Source: Massilia soli (GTDB lineage Bacteria > Pseudomonadota > Gammaproteobacteria > Burkholderiales > Burkholderiaceae_D). From it: a stretch of DNA of 64,000 nt. The translations under genes and the position numbers were made by a program. Shown in pieces: positions 12,757 to 21,872 of this stretch. The stretch's first letter is position 1; the number at the start of each line of letters is the position of its first letter. The stretch is from the NCBI RefSeq assembly GCF_016809835.1, contig NZ_JAFBIL020000008.1, positions 62,001-126,000 of the forward strand, read 5' to 3'. The notes beneath the pieces are model-generated. The model worked only from the letters and a program-made list of their open reading frames with translations. It ran no database searches and was not told the DNA's origin.

Positions 12757-12767
12757 GCGAGGTCGCC

Positions 12768-15700
12768 ATGAAACGCAGCACTGGAAAGAAACTCTTGGCA
12801 CTCACGCTGTGCGCCAACCTGGGCCTGGTTGCGCCGCAAGTCGCGCTGGCCGAGGACATCGATATCTTCCTCGGCACCTCGGGCGGCGATACCATCAATC
12901 CGCGCATCCTGATCGTGCTCGACAACACCTCGAACTGGTCGCGCCAAAGCCAGCAGTGGCCGGGCGGAAAGACCCAGGGTGAATCCGAGGTCGCGGCGAT
13001 CAGCACCGTCATCAACCAGTTCAAATTCAACACGACCGATCCGGACGTCAAGAAGGTCAGCGCCGGCCTGATGGAGTTCGTCACCGACGGCAATGCCAAT
13101 GACAATGGCGGCTTTATCCGCTCGGCGATCCGCGACCTGACCCCGTCCAACGTGGCGTCCTTCGACGCACACCTGAAAACCATCGGCAACAACATCAACA
13201 GCCCGACGGAGAAGCGTAATTCGAATACGCCCTACGGCAACCTGATGTTCGACATCTTCAACTATTTTTCCGGCGCCAATACCTATTCAGGCGGGGCCAC
13301 CAGCGCCGCCAGGGCCGATCTCGGCGGCTATACGACACCGTTCTCGCGCTTCAAGTCGCCGCTGACGGCCGATAACACCTGTGGGCGCAGCTTCGTGGTG
13401 TTCATCTCCAATCCGAACTCCAGCGGCCCTGCCGCCGATGACGCCGACAACAGCCTGCGCTTGAAGGCCGCCAACGGCGGCGTGATGCCGCCGCAGATCA
13501 AGCTGCCGAACTTTACCAGCACCAGCGTCAGCACCAGCGGCAACGTGGGCACCACCGCAGCCTGCCACGCCTCGGCAACCGCGGCGGCCACCGAGCTGCC
13601 ATCCTTTGCCACCGCCTGCGCCAGCTTTACCGATGGCTGCAAGATCGGTCCGGTTACCGCCAACGACGGCGCCGTCGCCTGCGCGGCCAACACCAGCAAA
13701 TACTCGGTGCTGGGCACCGATACCGTCATCACCAACGTGCCGACCAATACCACCACCACCGACAGCAAGCCGTACAACGCTGACGAGTGGGTGCGCGTGA
13801 TGCACGACAAAGGCGTGCCGGTCCCCGGCACCACCTCCACGCGGTCCAAGGTCACCACGTACACGATCGACGTACATAACAAGCAGCCCAGCGCCGAGCA
13901 TACTTCGCTGATGCTGAGCATGGCCAAGGCCGGCGGCGGTCGCTACTTCAAGGCCAGCAGCGAAAAGGCGATCGTCGATGCGCTGCGCGAGATCATGATC
14001 GAGATCCAGGCCGTCAACTCCAGCTTCGCCTCGACCAGCCTGCCGGTCAACGCCACCAACCGTTCGCAGAACCTGAACCAGGTATTCATCGGCATGTTCC
14101 GTCCGGACCCGGCTTCGCGCCCGCGCTGGTGGGGTAACCTCAAACGTTACCAGCTGGTGCGCAGCGGCACCGACATCAAGCTGGCCGACGCCAACGGCGG
14201 CGAGGCGGTCAACCCGCTGACCGGCTTCGTGACCCCGTGCGCGAAAAGCTACTGGACGCGCGACAGCGGTCCCTACTGGCAGAACAAGGGCGTCACGCCC
14301 GACCCGGAAGGCGCGTGCGACCTGGCCGGGATCAGTCCCTATTCCGATGTGGCGGACGGTCCGTTTGTCGAAAAAGGCGGCGCCGCACAGGCTGTGCGCG
14401 AAGGCAACGTGGGCGCCCCTAACGCAGTAACGCAGGCGGTCAACCGCAAGATGCTGACCCTCACGCCTACCGGTTTTGCAGCGATCACGCCGGCCAACAC
14501 CGGTCTGGACGCCGACCTGGTCAAATGGATCCGCGGCGAAGATGTCTACGATGAGAAAGGCACCGGCGAGAAGACACTGACCCGTCCCACCATCCATGGC
14601 GACGTGATCCATTCGCGTCCGCAGCCGATCAACTATGGCGGCACGACCCCGGTGATCTCCGTGTACTACGGCGCCAACGACGGCGCGCTGCGCTCGATCG
14701 ACGCCGATACCGGTATCGAGCGCTGGTCGTTCGTGCCGCCGGAGTTCTTCTCGCGCCTGACCCGCATCCGCGACAACACCACCCGGGTGCACTTCCCGGG
14801 CATCGCCTCCGGATTCACGCCGACGCCGACCCGCAAGGACTATTTCTTCGATGGTTCGATCGGCGTCTACCAGAACGCCGACAATTCCAAGGTCTGGATC
14901 TTCCCGAGCATGCGCCGAGGCGGCCGCATGTTGTACGGTATCGACGTCACCAACAAAGACACACCGGTCTTCAAATGGCGTGCCGGCTGCCCGAACCTGA
15001 CCAACGACACCGGCTGCACCGAAGGCATGAGCGGCATCGGCCAGACCTGGTCAACCCCGAACGCCGCCTTCATCAAAGGCTACTCGACCACGACGCCGGT
15101 GCTGGTGGTGGGCGGTGGCTACGACAAGTGCGAAGATGCCGACACCGCGAGCCCGACTTGCACCAGTAGCAAAGGCGGCTTCGTGTACGTTCTCAATGCC
15201 GATACCGGCGCCGTGATCAAGACGTTCGCCACTGACCGCGCCGTCGCCTCCGATATCGCACTGGTCGACATCACCAACGACGGCTCGCCCGACTACGCGT
15301 ATGCGGCCGACACCGGCGGCAACATGTACCGCATCGACTTCATCAACTTCTCGTCGAAGATCGCCCGCACCTCGGCCGACTGGGCCATGCGCAAGGTGGC
15401 CTACACCAGCGGCGGCGGGCGCAAGTTCCTGAGCGCGCCAGCGCTGGTCTACTCGCAGAACCACGTCTACCTTGCACTGGGCAGCGGCGACCGCGAGCAC
15501 CCGCTGCGCGGCGACTACCCGTATGAAAACGTGGTCAACCACTTCTACGTCTACCGCGACAGCCTGGCTGCCGGCGTTGGCACCGAAGCCCAGAACCTCG
15601 ATGCCATGGCCGACTACACCAACACCGACAGCTGCGACATCGCTCCGATCCTGCCCGACTCCGGGCTGGCTGGCTGGTTCATGAAGCTCAACGCCAACGG

Positions 15701-16112
15701 CAAGGGCGAACAGGTGGTGACGTCGGCGCTGATCGCGGCTGGCATGGTCACATTCAGCACCAACCGCCCGATACCGAAGCTCGAAGGCAGCTGTTCCACG
15801 ATCCTCGGCGAAGCGCGCGGCTACTGGGTCAACCTGCTCAACGCGTCGGGTGCGATCGGCGTCAAGGGCGCCTGCGGCGGGCGCCGCTCATCGGTATTCG
15901 TCGGCGGCGGCATGCCGGCCTCGCCAGTGTTCGCCGGCTCGGTGGCGCTTGGTAACGGCAGCGTGAAGGACCTGCAGTCGGTCGTGCTGGGTGCGGTGAA
16001 GAAGGACAGCGAAGACACCGGCGGCTTCAGCTCGTCGATCGATGCCGACCCGGTTACCCAGGGCGTCTCGCTCAAGCGCAAGCGCGCTTACACATCCACC
16101 AAGGGTCAGTAA
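12768..16112 (+). CDS. pilY1: PilY1, tip adhesin of type IV pilus (operon 1)
   Basis: This 1114-residue secreted protein has a signal peptide ending ALA (about residue 28). A von Willebrand A-like N-terminal half follows, with a degenerate MIDAS-type VLDNTSNWS at Asp52. The C-terminal half (about 600-1060) is the PilY1 beta-propeller. Propeller landmarks are GDVIHSRPQPINYGG and YYGANDGALRSIDADTG. A calcium loop DITNDGSPD lies at 834-842. PilY1 sits at the pilus tip, antagonises retraction and mediates adhesion or surface sensing. It is the last gene of operon 1 and is followed by a hairpin terminator. Confidence 0.94.
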   Translation: MKRSTGKKLLALTLCANLGLVAPQVALAEDIDIFLGTSGGDTINPRILIVLDNTSNWSRQSQQWPGGKTQGESEVAAISTVINQFKFNTTDPDVKKVSAGLMEFVTDGNANDNGGFIRSAIRDLTPSNVASFDAHLKTIGNNINSPTEKRNSNTPYGNLMFDIFNYFSGANTYSGGATSAARADLGGYTTPFSRFKSPLTADNTCGRSFVVFISNPNSSGPAADDADNSLRLKAANGGVMPPQIKLPNFTSTSVSTSGNVGTTAACHASATAAATELPSFATACASFTDGCKIGPVTANDGAVACAANTSKYSVLGTDTVITNVPTNTTTTDSKPYNADEWVRVMHDKGVPVPGTTSTRSKVTTYTIDVHNKQPSAEHTSLMLSMAKAGGGRYFKASSEKAIVDALREIMIEIQAVNSSFASTSLPVNATNRSQNLNQVFIGMFRPDPASRPRWWGNLKRYQLVRSGTDIKLADANGGEAVNPLTGFVTPCAKSYWTRDSGPYWQNKGVTPDPEGACDLAGISPYSDVADGPFVEKGGAAQAVREGNVGAPNAVTQAVNRKMLTLTPTGFAAITPANTGLDADLVKWIRGEDVYDEKGTGEKTLTRPTIHGDVIHSRPQPINYGGTTPVISVYYGANDGALRSIDADTGIERWSFVPPEFFSRLTRIRDNTTRVHFPGIASGFTPTPTRKDYFFDGSIGVYQNADNSKVWIFPSMRRGGRMLYGIDVTNKDTPVFKWRAGCPNLTNDTGCTEGMSGIGQTWSTPNAAFIKGYSTTTPVLVVGGGYDKCEDADTASPTCTSSKGGFVYVLNADTGAVIKTFATDRAVASDIALVDITNDGSPDYAYAADTGGNMYRIDFINFSSKIARTSADWAMRKVAYTSGGGRKFLSAPALVYSQNHVYLALGSGDREHPLRGDYPYENVVNHFYVYRDSLAAGVGTEAQNLDAMADYTNTDSCDIAPILPDSGLAGWFMKLNANGKGEQVVTSALIAAGMVTFSTNRPIPKLEGSCSTILGEARGYWVNLLNASGAIGVKGACGGRRSSVFVGGGMPASPVFAGSVALGNGSVKDLQSVVLGAVKKDSEDTGGFSSSIDADPVTQGVSLKRKRAYTSTKGQ

Positions 16113-16120
16113 GACTGAAC

Positions 16121-16148
16121 ACCGGCGCCTTGCGCGCCGGTGGTGTTT
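16121..16148 (+). terminator. Terminator of pilin operon 1
   Basis: ACCGGCGC and GCGCCGGT pair around a five-base loop (16121-16141) and are followed by GGTGTTTTG. The hairpin starts 9 bp after the pilY1 stop. The T run is short, so efficiency is uncertain. Confidence 0.7.
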
Positions 16149-16157
16149 TGCGGAATC

Positions 16158-16250
16158 GGCGGATGACGGGCGTCGCCCTCTTCCGCCCTACGCTTAACGG
16201 TGTATCGGTGAACAAGGATGATCGTAGGGCGGACAAGGCCGCAGGCCGCC
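16158..16250. repeat. REPIN copy 2, between convergent pilin operons
   Basis: The left unit contains CTTCCGCCCTAC (TTCCGCCCTAC at 16181-16191) behind GGCGGATGACGG. The right unit has GTAGGGCGGACAAGG (16224-16238) and a GGCC...GGCC inner stem. These are the same inverted REP units as the copy next to the RAYT gene, with a longer centre of about 32 bp. It lies in the 191-bp gap between pilY1 and the opposing pilE. Confidence 0.85.
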
Positions 16251-16303
16251 TCCGCGCGAGTGGCCTGCGGCCTGCTGGCTCGCCGCGATCAATGCGGGCT
16301 GCC

Positions 16304-16711
16304 TTACCAGCAGCCGTCGGCGCCCGCGCCTTGCGCGCCGGTGTTCGACAAGGTCAAGGTGCCGCAATCGTCATCTAGCTGTGCATTGGCTGGCACAGCC
16401 TGCAGCACATAGGCTTCGGCGCCGGCTGCGTCGTCGACGAAGCTGACGTTGTAGCGCACCGCGGTCCCGCCGGCATCGCGCGGCACCACCGCCGTCAGCA
16501 GTGCCGCTCCCTCATACGTATTATTCGTCGTGTAGTAGCGCTCCATGAACTGCGCCGACTCCGCCAGCACCGCCTGCGCGGTGGTGCGGTGCGAGCGCAG
16601 GATGTACTGCGTGTACGACGGGATCGCGATCGCCGACAGGATGCCGATCACGACCAGTACCACCATCGATTCGACCAGGCTGAAGCCGCGGCTTCGCTTG
16701 TAGTTGTTCAT
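16304..16711 (-). CDS. pilE: Type IV minor pilin PilE (operon 2)
   Basis: This 135-residue prepilin has leader MNNYKRSRG and mature start FSLVE (Glu5). The segment VVIGILSAIAIPSYTQYILRSH, followed by QFMERYYTTNNTYEG, is the PilE family pattern. The start overlaps the stop of the preceding pilY1 paralogue by 4 bp (ATGA), which supports translational coupling. It is the last gene of operon 2, the usual location in Pseudomonas-type clusters. It is a diverged paralogue of the pilE at 9664. Confidence 0.92.
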   Translation of the reverse strand: MNNYKRSRGFSLVESMVVLVVIGILSAIAIPSYTQYILRSHRTTAQAVLAESAQFMERYYTTNNTYEGAALLTAVVPRDAGGTAVRYNVSFVDDAAGAEAYVLQAVPANAQLDDDCGTLTLSNTGAQGAGADGCW

Positions 16712-19700
16712 TTCTGCAGTTCCCGCCAGTTGATGCGACCCAGGTTGGCCGCGCTCTTGTTGATGCCGCCGGTATCGATCTCGCCGCCGCTGCCGACCGC
16801 GCCGCCCGTGACGATGCCGGTGCTGCCGGTCAGCTGCGGCGGTATCGTGCGCACCGTCGTGGTGACCGTGTAGCCGCCGCCGGCCAGCGCGGTATGCACG
16901 ACGGTCGTGATGGTGGTGCTGCCGTCCGCATTGGTGACGCTGGTGGCCGGCGGTGGCGCCGGCACCACGCTGGCCTGCTCGCCGGCGCCGGCGCGGAACA
17001 CGCCTTTCGGGTCGTCCTCCCCGGGCGCCCACACGCCAGGCATTGCGTCGGATTCGCCATCGTCCTGCGGCGGCGACCTGGTCCAGCCGGTATCGGCCAT
17101 GCACTTGTTGTTCGGGTGGTGCCAGTAGATCAGGTACTCGGCCACCAGCTTGCTCTTCATCGAGCCTGCCTTCAGCCGGTAGCCCAGCTCCGGCTTGCCG
17201 GCGACGTTGAGCTGGATGTCGGCGTCGGTGACGGCGGCGTCAACCACCTGCACGGTCAGCGCGCCATTGCGCCACTCGCCCAGCGGGCCGGGCGTCGGCC
17301 GTTCCACGGCGATGCCCGCGCATTGCGGACGGATCGGGTGCAGGCCGGTGCGGGTAGTCCCCGTGCCCCAGTTCTTGACGTTGAAGGCGTCCAGCGGCAT
17401 CGCCAGTTCGAGGTCGCTGATCGAACCAATCTTGTAGGTCGGCAGCGCGGCGGATTTGAGGCCGGCGGCGGTCTGGAAGTTGAATACCGGCCCGTCGTAG
17501 GTCGCGTTGGCCAGGGCTGGATTCTCCGAGCCGTTGATGCGCAGCGTGACAGCGGGCGAATACGCCTGGTTCGACACCAGCACCTTGAACCTGAAATTGG
17601 TCACCGTCTCGACTGTCGTGATGACCGTCTCCCAGCTGCGCACCGTGGTGCGCCACGAATACGGATAACGGTTGTTGCGACGCGATCCGACATCGACCGC
17701 CTCGCCGATGGTGAGCGTAGTGGTGTAGCGGGTCTTGGTGATCTTCCGGGCCGCGTTGTCGTCGGCGCTCGATGCCGGGAAGCCTTCCAGCGGCACCGGC
17801 GTGGTGTGCTGGTAGTTGTAGCTGGAGCGCGGCACGTCGCGCGCCGACTTGCCGGTCTCCGTCACCGTCGATACCAGGGTGGTGCCGGCGGCAGGATAAG
17901 CCTCGCGGTCCTCGAAATTGGGCGTGTTCGGCGCGTGCGTGATCACCGACTTGGCCTTCGAGCGGTGCACCCGCTGGAAATCCTGGCTGGGGCGCAGCGT
18001 GTCGATACCGATGCGGTCGTAGATGTCGTCGTATTCGTGCACGTGGACGTAGTTCAGGTCATCGGTGTCGCCGCCGGTCTCGCGGCCGACCGAGTAGACG
18101 CCGGTCGGCGCATAGACCGTGCGGTAGGTCGAGGTGGCGGCGCCGCAGTTCTGGTAGCAGATGAAGTCGGTGTCGAAGTGGCCGCCCGATACCCCGCGCT
18201 GGCCGTCGACCGTGGTGATGGTGGTGTTGGTGGTCGCGGCCGGCGGCGCGGTGTTGCGGTCGTAGTTCGACTGGAATACATCGATGCCGTCGGCCGACAG
18301 CGCGATCAGCTGCGAGCGCACGCCGCCGCCCATGTGGCGGCCTACCGGATCGTCGTCGTTGACCTTGTCGTCGGAGGTAAACTGGTTGTCGCCATTGAGG
18401 TCGAACAGGGTGGCGCCGGCATCGCCGCCGGTCAGCGCGTGCAGCTGCATCCACCAGTTTTCTCCGGGCGGCACGCTGGCCGTGTTGATGGCCGGGTTGG
18501 TGCTGAAGAACTGGAAGATGTCGCCGGTGACGAAGGCGCCGTCGCCGACCACGCGTTCGCCGCCGATCGGCAATCGGGTGCGCCAGCCGGCATGGCCGCC
18601 GGCGCGCCAGTTGGGCAGGTTGCGGGTAGCGATGCGCACCCGCGTGGCGCTGCTGGCGCCCGAGTAGGTCGCTTCGGTCAGGGTCTGTTCAAGCAGGCTG
18701 CTGTTGGACGACGGCTTGCCGTCCCAGATTCCGTAGGCATAGTGGCTGGCGGTGTTGTCGGCGTCGTCCTGGTCGAGCATGCGGCCGGTGACGAAGGTGA
18801 CCATCACGCCGCCGAGCGGGTGGCGCATCAGGCCGGGCGCCATCGTGATCGCCTGGCTGGCGCCGAGCGCATTGGTATGCAAGACCCGCGCCGGGGCGCT
18901 GTACGGCGCGGCCAGGCTGAATTTCCACAGGTTGCCGTCGATGTCGCCGGCGTAGGCGGTGTCCTTGCGGCCGTCGCCGTCCGCGTCCCACAGCGATGGC
19001 GACGACAAGCCGTTCGGGGCAGCGCTGCTGCCCTTGCCCGTGTCGATCTCCTTGATCAGGGCCCCGGTGCGCGCGTTGACCAGGTAGAGCACCGCGTGCC
19101 CGTTGCCAGTGTTGTTGTAGCCGTTGCCGACCACCAGCGCATGGGTGCCGTCGGGCAGCGTGGCCAGCGTGGGCGCGCCGTAGGTGTCGCCAAGGTTGCC
19201 GAAGCCGGCGCTGGCGTTGCTCACTTCCCATAGCACCTTGGCGGCGGCATTGGCCTCGGAGGTGGCATTGGCGTTGGTGACGTCGAGCGCGAACAGCGCC
19301 TTGCCGCCGCCGCCCAGCGTCCCTGCCAGGATGGTCCGGGCGCCCATCTTCTTGACGTCCATGCGCCCGTCGACGAAATACCGGTGGTTGTATGCCTGGT
19401 TGGCCAGCACCGCCAGTTTCGGCAGCAGCACCTGCGGCACGTAGGCGAAGCGCTCGGTGCCGTCCTGTGCGTTGATCGCATGGAGCATGCCGTCGTTGGC
19501 GCCGATGAACACAGTCTGGTTGACGCCATCGTTCCAGTACACCGGGGTCGAATGGATCATGTCGCCCAGGACCGTCGCGCGCGGGCGGAACTGGCCCGCG
19601 CCGTCGCCTTCGTTAGCGGCGCTGCCGCGCAGGTAATCGAGCAGCGGAGAGCTGGACGCGCTGATCGAGGCCGGATCGAGCGCCTCGCGCTGGCCACCGG

Positions 19701-20076
19701 CGCCTTGCGTCAGGTCGGCCCAGCGGAACGGAATACCGGCGCCGTTGGCGATGGTGACGATGAAGCGGGTGTCCGCCACCGCCTGCGCCTTGATTTTGGC
19801 GGCCGCGCCGCCGGGCCCCCATTCGTCGACGCTGCCAATCGCGCCGGCCTTGCTGACCGGGTAGGCATGGACATTGCCGGTCCAGTTGCGGGCGCTGTAG
19901 TCGATCGAGTACATGCGCGCATCGCCGGTGGCGACATTGGCGCTCGACACGGCCGGCTGGCCGACATAGCCGACCGGCTGCGCATCGGGGTTGAAGACGG
20001 CCGCGGCGCCGGCGAACCAGGCCGCCGCGGCGGCCAGCAAGGCCAGGCCGGTTCCAGCAACGATCTTGATGTTCAT
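16708..20076 (-). CDS. pilY1: PilY1-like protein without vWA domain and with long novel C-terminus (operon 2)
   Basis: This 1122-residue protein has an N-terminal hydrophobic signal or anchor (residues 4-27). The PilY1 beta-propeller begins almost at once: GDMIHSTPVYW (171-181) and FIGANDGMLHAINAQDG (190-206) match segments at about 600-650 of the other PilY1. It carries a calcium loop DADGDGRKD (364-372) and an EF-hand-like DLNGDNQFTSDD (559-570). About 500 residues after position 610 have no recognisable domain, ending in Thr- and Gly-rich repeats. The vWA-like module is missing. Longer upstream frames overlap pilX. It is probably the tip protein of a second pilus type or an alternative tip. 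Confidence 0.85.
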   Translation of the reverse strand: MNIKIVAGTGLALLAAAAAWFAGAAAVFNPDAQPVGYVGQPAVSSANVATGDARMYSIDYSARNWTGNVHAYPVSKAGAIGSVDEWGPGGAAAKIKAQAVADTRFIVTIANGAGIPFRWADLTQGAGGQREALDPASISASSSPLLDYLRGSAANEGDGAGQFRPRATVLGDMIHSTPVYWNDGVNQTVFIGANDGMLHAINAQDGTERFAYVPQVLLPKLAVLANQAYNHRYFVDGRMDVKKMGARTILAGTLGGGGKALFALDVTNANATSEANAAAKVLWEVSNASAGFGNLGDTYGAPTLATLPDGTHALVVGNGYNNTGNGHAVLYLVNARTGALIKEIDTGKGSSAAPNGLSSPSLWDADGDGRKDTAYAGDIDGNLWKFSLAAPYSAPARVLHTNALGASQAITMAPGLMRHPLGGVMVTFVTGRMLDQDDADNTASHYAYGIWDGKPSSNSSLLEQTLTEATYSGASSATRVRIATRNLPNWRAGGHAGWRTRLPIGGERVVGDGAFVTGDIFQFFSTNPAINTASVPPGENWWMQLHALTGGDAGATLFDLNGDNQFTSDDKVNDDDPVGRHMGGGVRSQLIALSADGIDVFQSNYDRNTAPPAATTNTTITTVDGQRGVSGGHFDTDFICYQNCGAATSTYRTVYAPTGVYSVGRETGGDTDDLNYVHVHEYDDIYDRIGIDTLRPSQDFQRVHRSKAKSVITHAPNTPNFEDREAYPAAGTTLVSTVTETGKSARDVPRSSYNYQHTTPVPLEGFPASSADDNAARKITKTRYTTTLTIGEAVDVGSRRNNRYPYSWRTTVRSWETVITTVETVTNFRFKVLVSNQAYSPAVTLRINGSENPALANATYDGPVFNFQTAAGLKSAALPTYKIGSISDLELAMPLDAFNVKNWGTGTTRTGLHPIRPQCAGIAVERPTPGPLGEWRNGALTVQVVDAAVTDADIQLNVAGKPELGYRLKAGSMKSKLVAEYLIYWHHPNNKCMADTGWTRSPPQDDGESDAMPGVWAPGEDDPKGVFRAGAGEQASVVPAPPPATSVTNADGSTTITTVVHTALAGGGYTVTTTVRTIPPQLTGSTGIVTGGAVGSGGEIDTGGINKSAANLGRINWRELQK

Positions 20077-20084
20077 GGCTGGTC

Positions 20085-20624
20085 TCAGTCGCAAATGTTG
20101 GTGAAGACGCGGAAGCGCACGGTCGACTGCACGAAGGCGGCCGCGCCGCCATTGCCCTGCCCGCGCGCGGTAATCCGCGCCAGGCCGTGCTCGCACTGGC
20201 CAGCGCTCGAGGTGCGGAACGGCGCGCTGACGATTTCGACGATGTAGCGCGGCTGCGCATCGAGCGCGGCGATCTGGCTGGCGGCGCTGGCGAAGGTGCG
20301 CGTGAGCGTGTCGGAACTCCAGTCGATGTCGCGCCAGCTGCTGGCCGCGTCGGGCTGGCGGCACAGGCCCGCGTCGCAGGTCACGGTGAAGCGGCTGGAA
20401 TCGTAGGGGTCGAACGGGGCGCCGGCAAACAAGCTGCTTTCGGCGTCGCGCAGCACCGCTTCGGCCGCCTGCAGCGCCACCTGCTGGTCGCGCGCGTTGC
20501 GTGCCATGCGTTCTTCCAGCGTCCCGCTGCGCACCATCGCCAGCACGAACATGGTGAGCACAACCAGGAAAATCAGCGCGGTGATCAGGATGGCGCCTTG
20601 CTGGCGCGCGCGGGTAATTACCAT
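20085..20624 (-). CDS. pilX: Minor pilin PilX (operon 2)
   Basis: This is a 179-residue PilX-class prepilin. The leader MVITRARQQG is followed by AILITALIFLVVLTMFVLAMV, again without Glu5. The adjacent RSGTLEERMARNARDQQVALQAAEAVLRDAE is typical of the PilX N-terminal helix. It overlaps pilW by 7 bp and ends 8 bp before the pilY1-like gene. Cysteines near the C-terminus may form disulfides. Confidence 0.9.
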   Translation of the reverse strand: MVITRARQQGAILITALIFLVVLTMFVLAMVRSGTLEERMARNARDQQVALQAAEAVLRDAESSLFAGAPFDPYDSSRFTVTCDAGLCRQPDAASSWRDIDWSSDTLTRTFASAASQIAALDAQPRYIVEIVSAPFRTSSAGQCEHGLARITARGQGNGGAAAFVQSTVRFRVFTNICD

Positions 20625-21415
20625 CGGGTCTGGTTCCGCACGGTGAAGGTGGACGTGACGACGCGCCGCAGGTGGCCATCGCTGCTGGTGACGACTTCGC
20701 CGTTGAAGGTATATGCCTGGCCATCCCCGGCGACGATGTTGGGGCTGGGGCCGCGAATCAGCAGGCTGACGCGCACCGCCGCCACGCGCGCGAATTCATG
20801 CGGCTCGGGCGCATCGGTGTAGTTCAGGATCGCTTCGGCGCCATTGCCGATGCCGTAACTGACCTGCATGCGCTCGATATTGTCGGCCACCGCGACCCCG
20901 CCGGTCAGCGCCGTCGGATCGGCGCGGCACAGCAGCTTGCCGCCTTCGACCACGAAACCGTATTCGATCATGGTGGTGTTGACCGGCGGCGCGCCGGTGA
21001 TGGCGTCGGGCAGGTTGGTCGAGGCCACGGTCACGCCTTCGCAGTTGCTTTCGCGTCCCAGCAAGGGATTCGGCGGCACCGCGGTATCGCGCACCCAGGC
21101 CGGGTCGTGGCGCACCACCAGCGTGTCCGATGGCGCGGCCGCGCCGCTGCCGCCGCCGTCGACGCCTTCGAGCGCGTCGGCTGCCAGCGGCTGGTCGACA
21201 TTGAGCTTGTAGCCGGCCTGGCGCAGCGCCTTGCCCAGCACGTCCATGGCGTTGCGTGCGCTCTCCTGCATGCGCGCCTGGTCGGCCTGGGTGCGGTTCA
21301 TCTGCTTGCTGCCGACGAACAGGTAGCCGACCGCGCCGAGCATCACCAGGCCGAGCGCCATCGCCACCAGCACTTCGACCAGGCCAAGCCCGCGCTGGCG
21401 CCGCGTGGGCGCCAT
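20618..21415 (-). CDS. pilW: Minor pilin PilW (operon 2)
   Basis: This 265-residue prepilin starts at an ATG overlapping the pilV stop (TGATG). The leader MAPTRRQRG precedes LGLVE, with Glu5. The QADQARMQESARNAMDVLGKALRQAGYK stretch matches the PilW family. It is about 90 residues shorter than the PilW of operon 1, mostly in the globular head. It probably forms the tip-priming complex with its neighbours. Confidence 0.9.
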   Translation of the reverse strand: MAPTRRQRGLGLVEVLVAMALGLVMLGAVGYLFVGSKQMNRTQADQARMQESARNAMDVLGKALRQAGYKLNVDQPLAADALEGVDGGGSGAAAPSDTLVVRHDPAWVRDTAVPPNPLLGRESNCEGVTVASTNLPDAITGAPPVNTTMIEYGFVVEGGKLLCRADPTALTGGVAVADNIERMQVSYGIGNGAEAILNYTDAPEPHEFARVAAVRVSLLIRGPSPNIVAGDGQAYTFNGEVVTSSDGHLRRVVTSTFTVRNQTRW

Positions 21416-21861
21416 CACAGCCGGGTCTCCACCACCAGCTGCTGGGCCGGCAGTCCGACGCTGGCACCATCGCCGCTGGCGCGCGTGTCGTTCCACTGCA
21501 CCGTGACCGTCACGTTGCCGGTGGCGGCGTCGAACGACACCGCGCCCTGCCCCGACGGCACACCGGCCTCGACTGCGGCCAGCCATTCGGCCAGGTCGGC
21601 GCCCGGCACCCCCAGCGTGGCATCGGCGGCGTCGCCGAGGTCGATCTGGTAAGGGGATGGCGACAGCTCGGCCACGCTGCGATTGGCGCGCATCCGGTCG
21701 ATGATGTCGTTGGCCAGCACGCTGGCCTGGCTGCGCGATTGCGCGCTCTGGTTGTTCTTCATGCTGGTGACGATCAGGCCGGCGATACCGAGCAGCCCGA
21801 TGCTCACGACCAGCATCGTGACCAGTACTTCGACCAGGGAAAATCCGCGTTGGGTTCTCAT
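21415..21861 (-). CDS. pilV: Minor pilin PilV (operon 2)
   Basis: This is a 148-residue prepilin with leader MRTQRG and mature start FSLVE. The helix VLVTMLVVSIGLLGIAGLIV is followed by NNQSAQSRSQASVLANDIIDRMRAN, the PilV signature. The longer upstream frame overlaps the fimT-like gene and is rejected. It sits between fimT and pilW, as in operon 1. Confidence 0.9.
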   Translation of the reverse strand: MRTQRGFSLVEVLVTMLVVSIGLLGIAGLIVTSMKNNQSAQSRSQASVLANDIIDRMRANRSVAELSPSPYQIDLGDAADATLGVPGADLAEWLAAVEAGVPSGQGAVSFDAATGNVTVTVQWNDTRASGDGASVGLPAQQLVVETRL

Positions 21862-21872
21862 CTGCGATCCGC

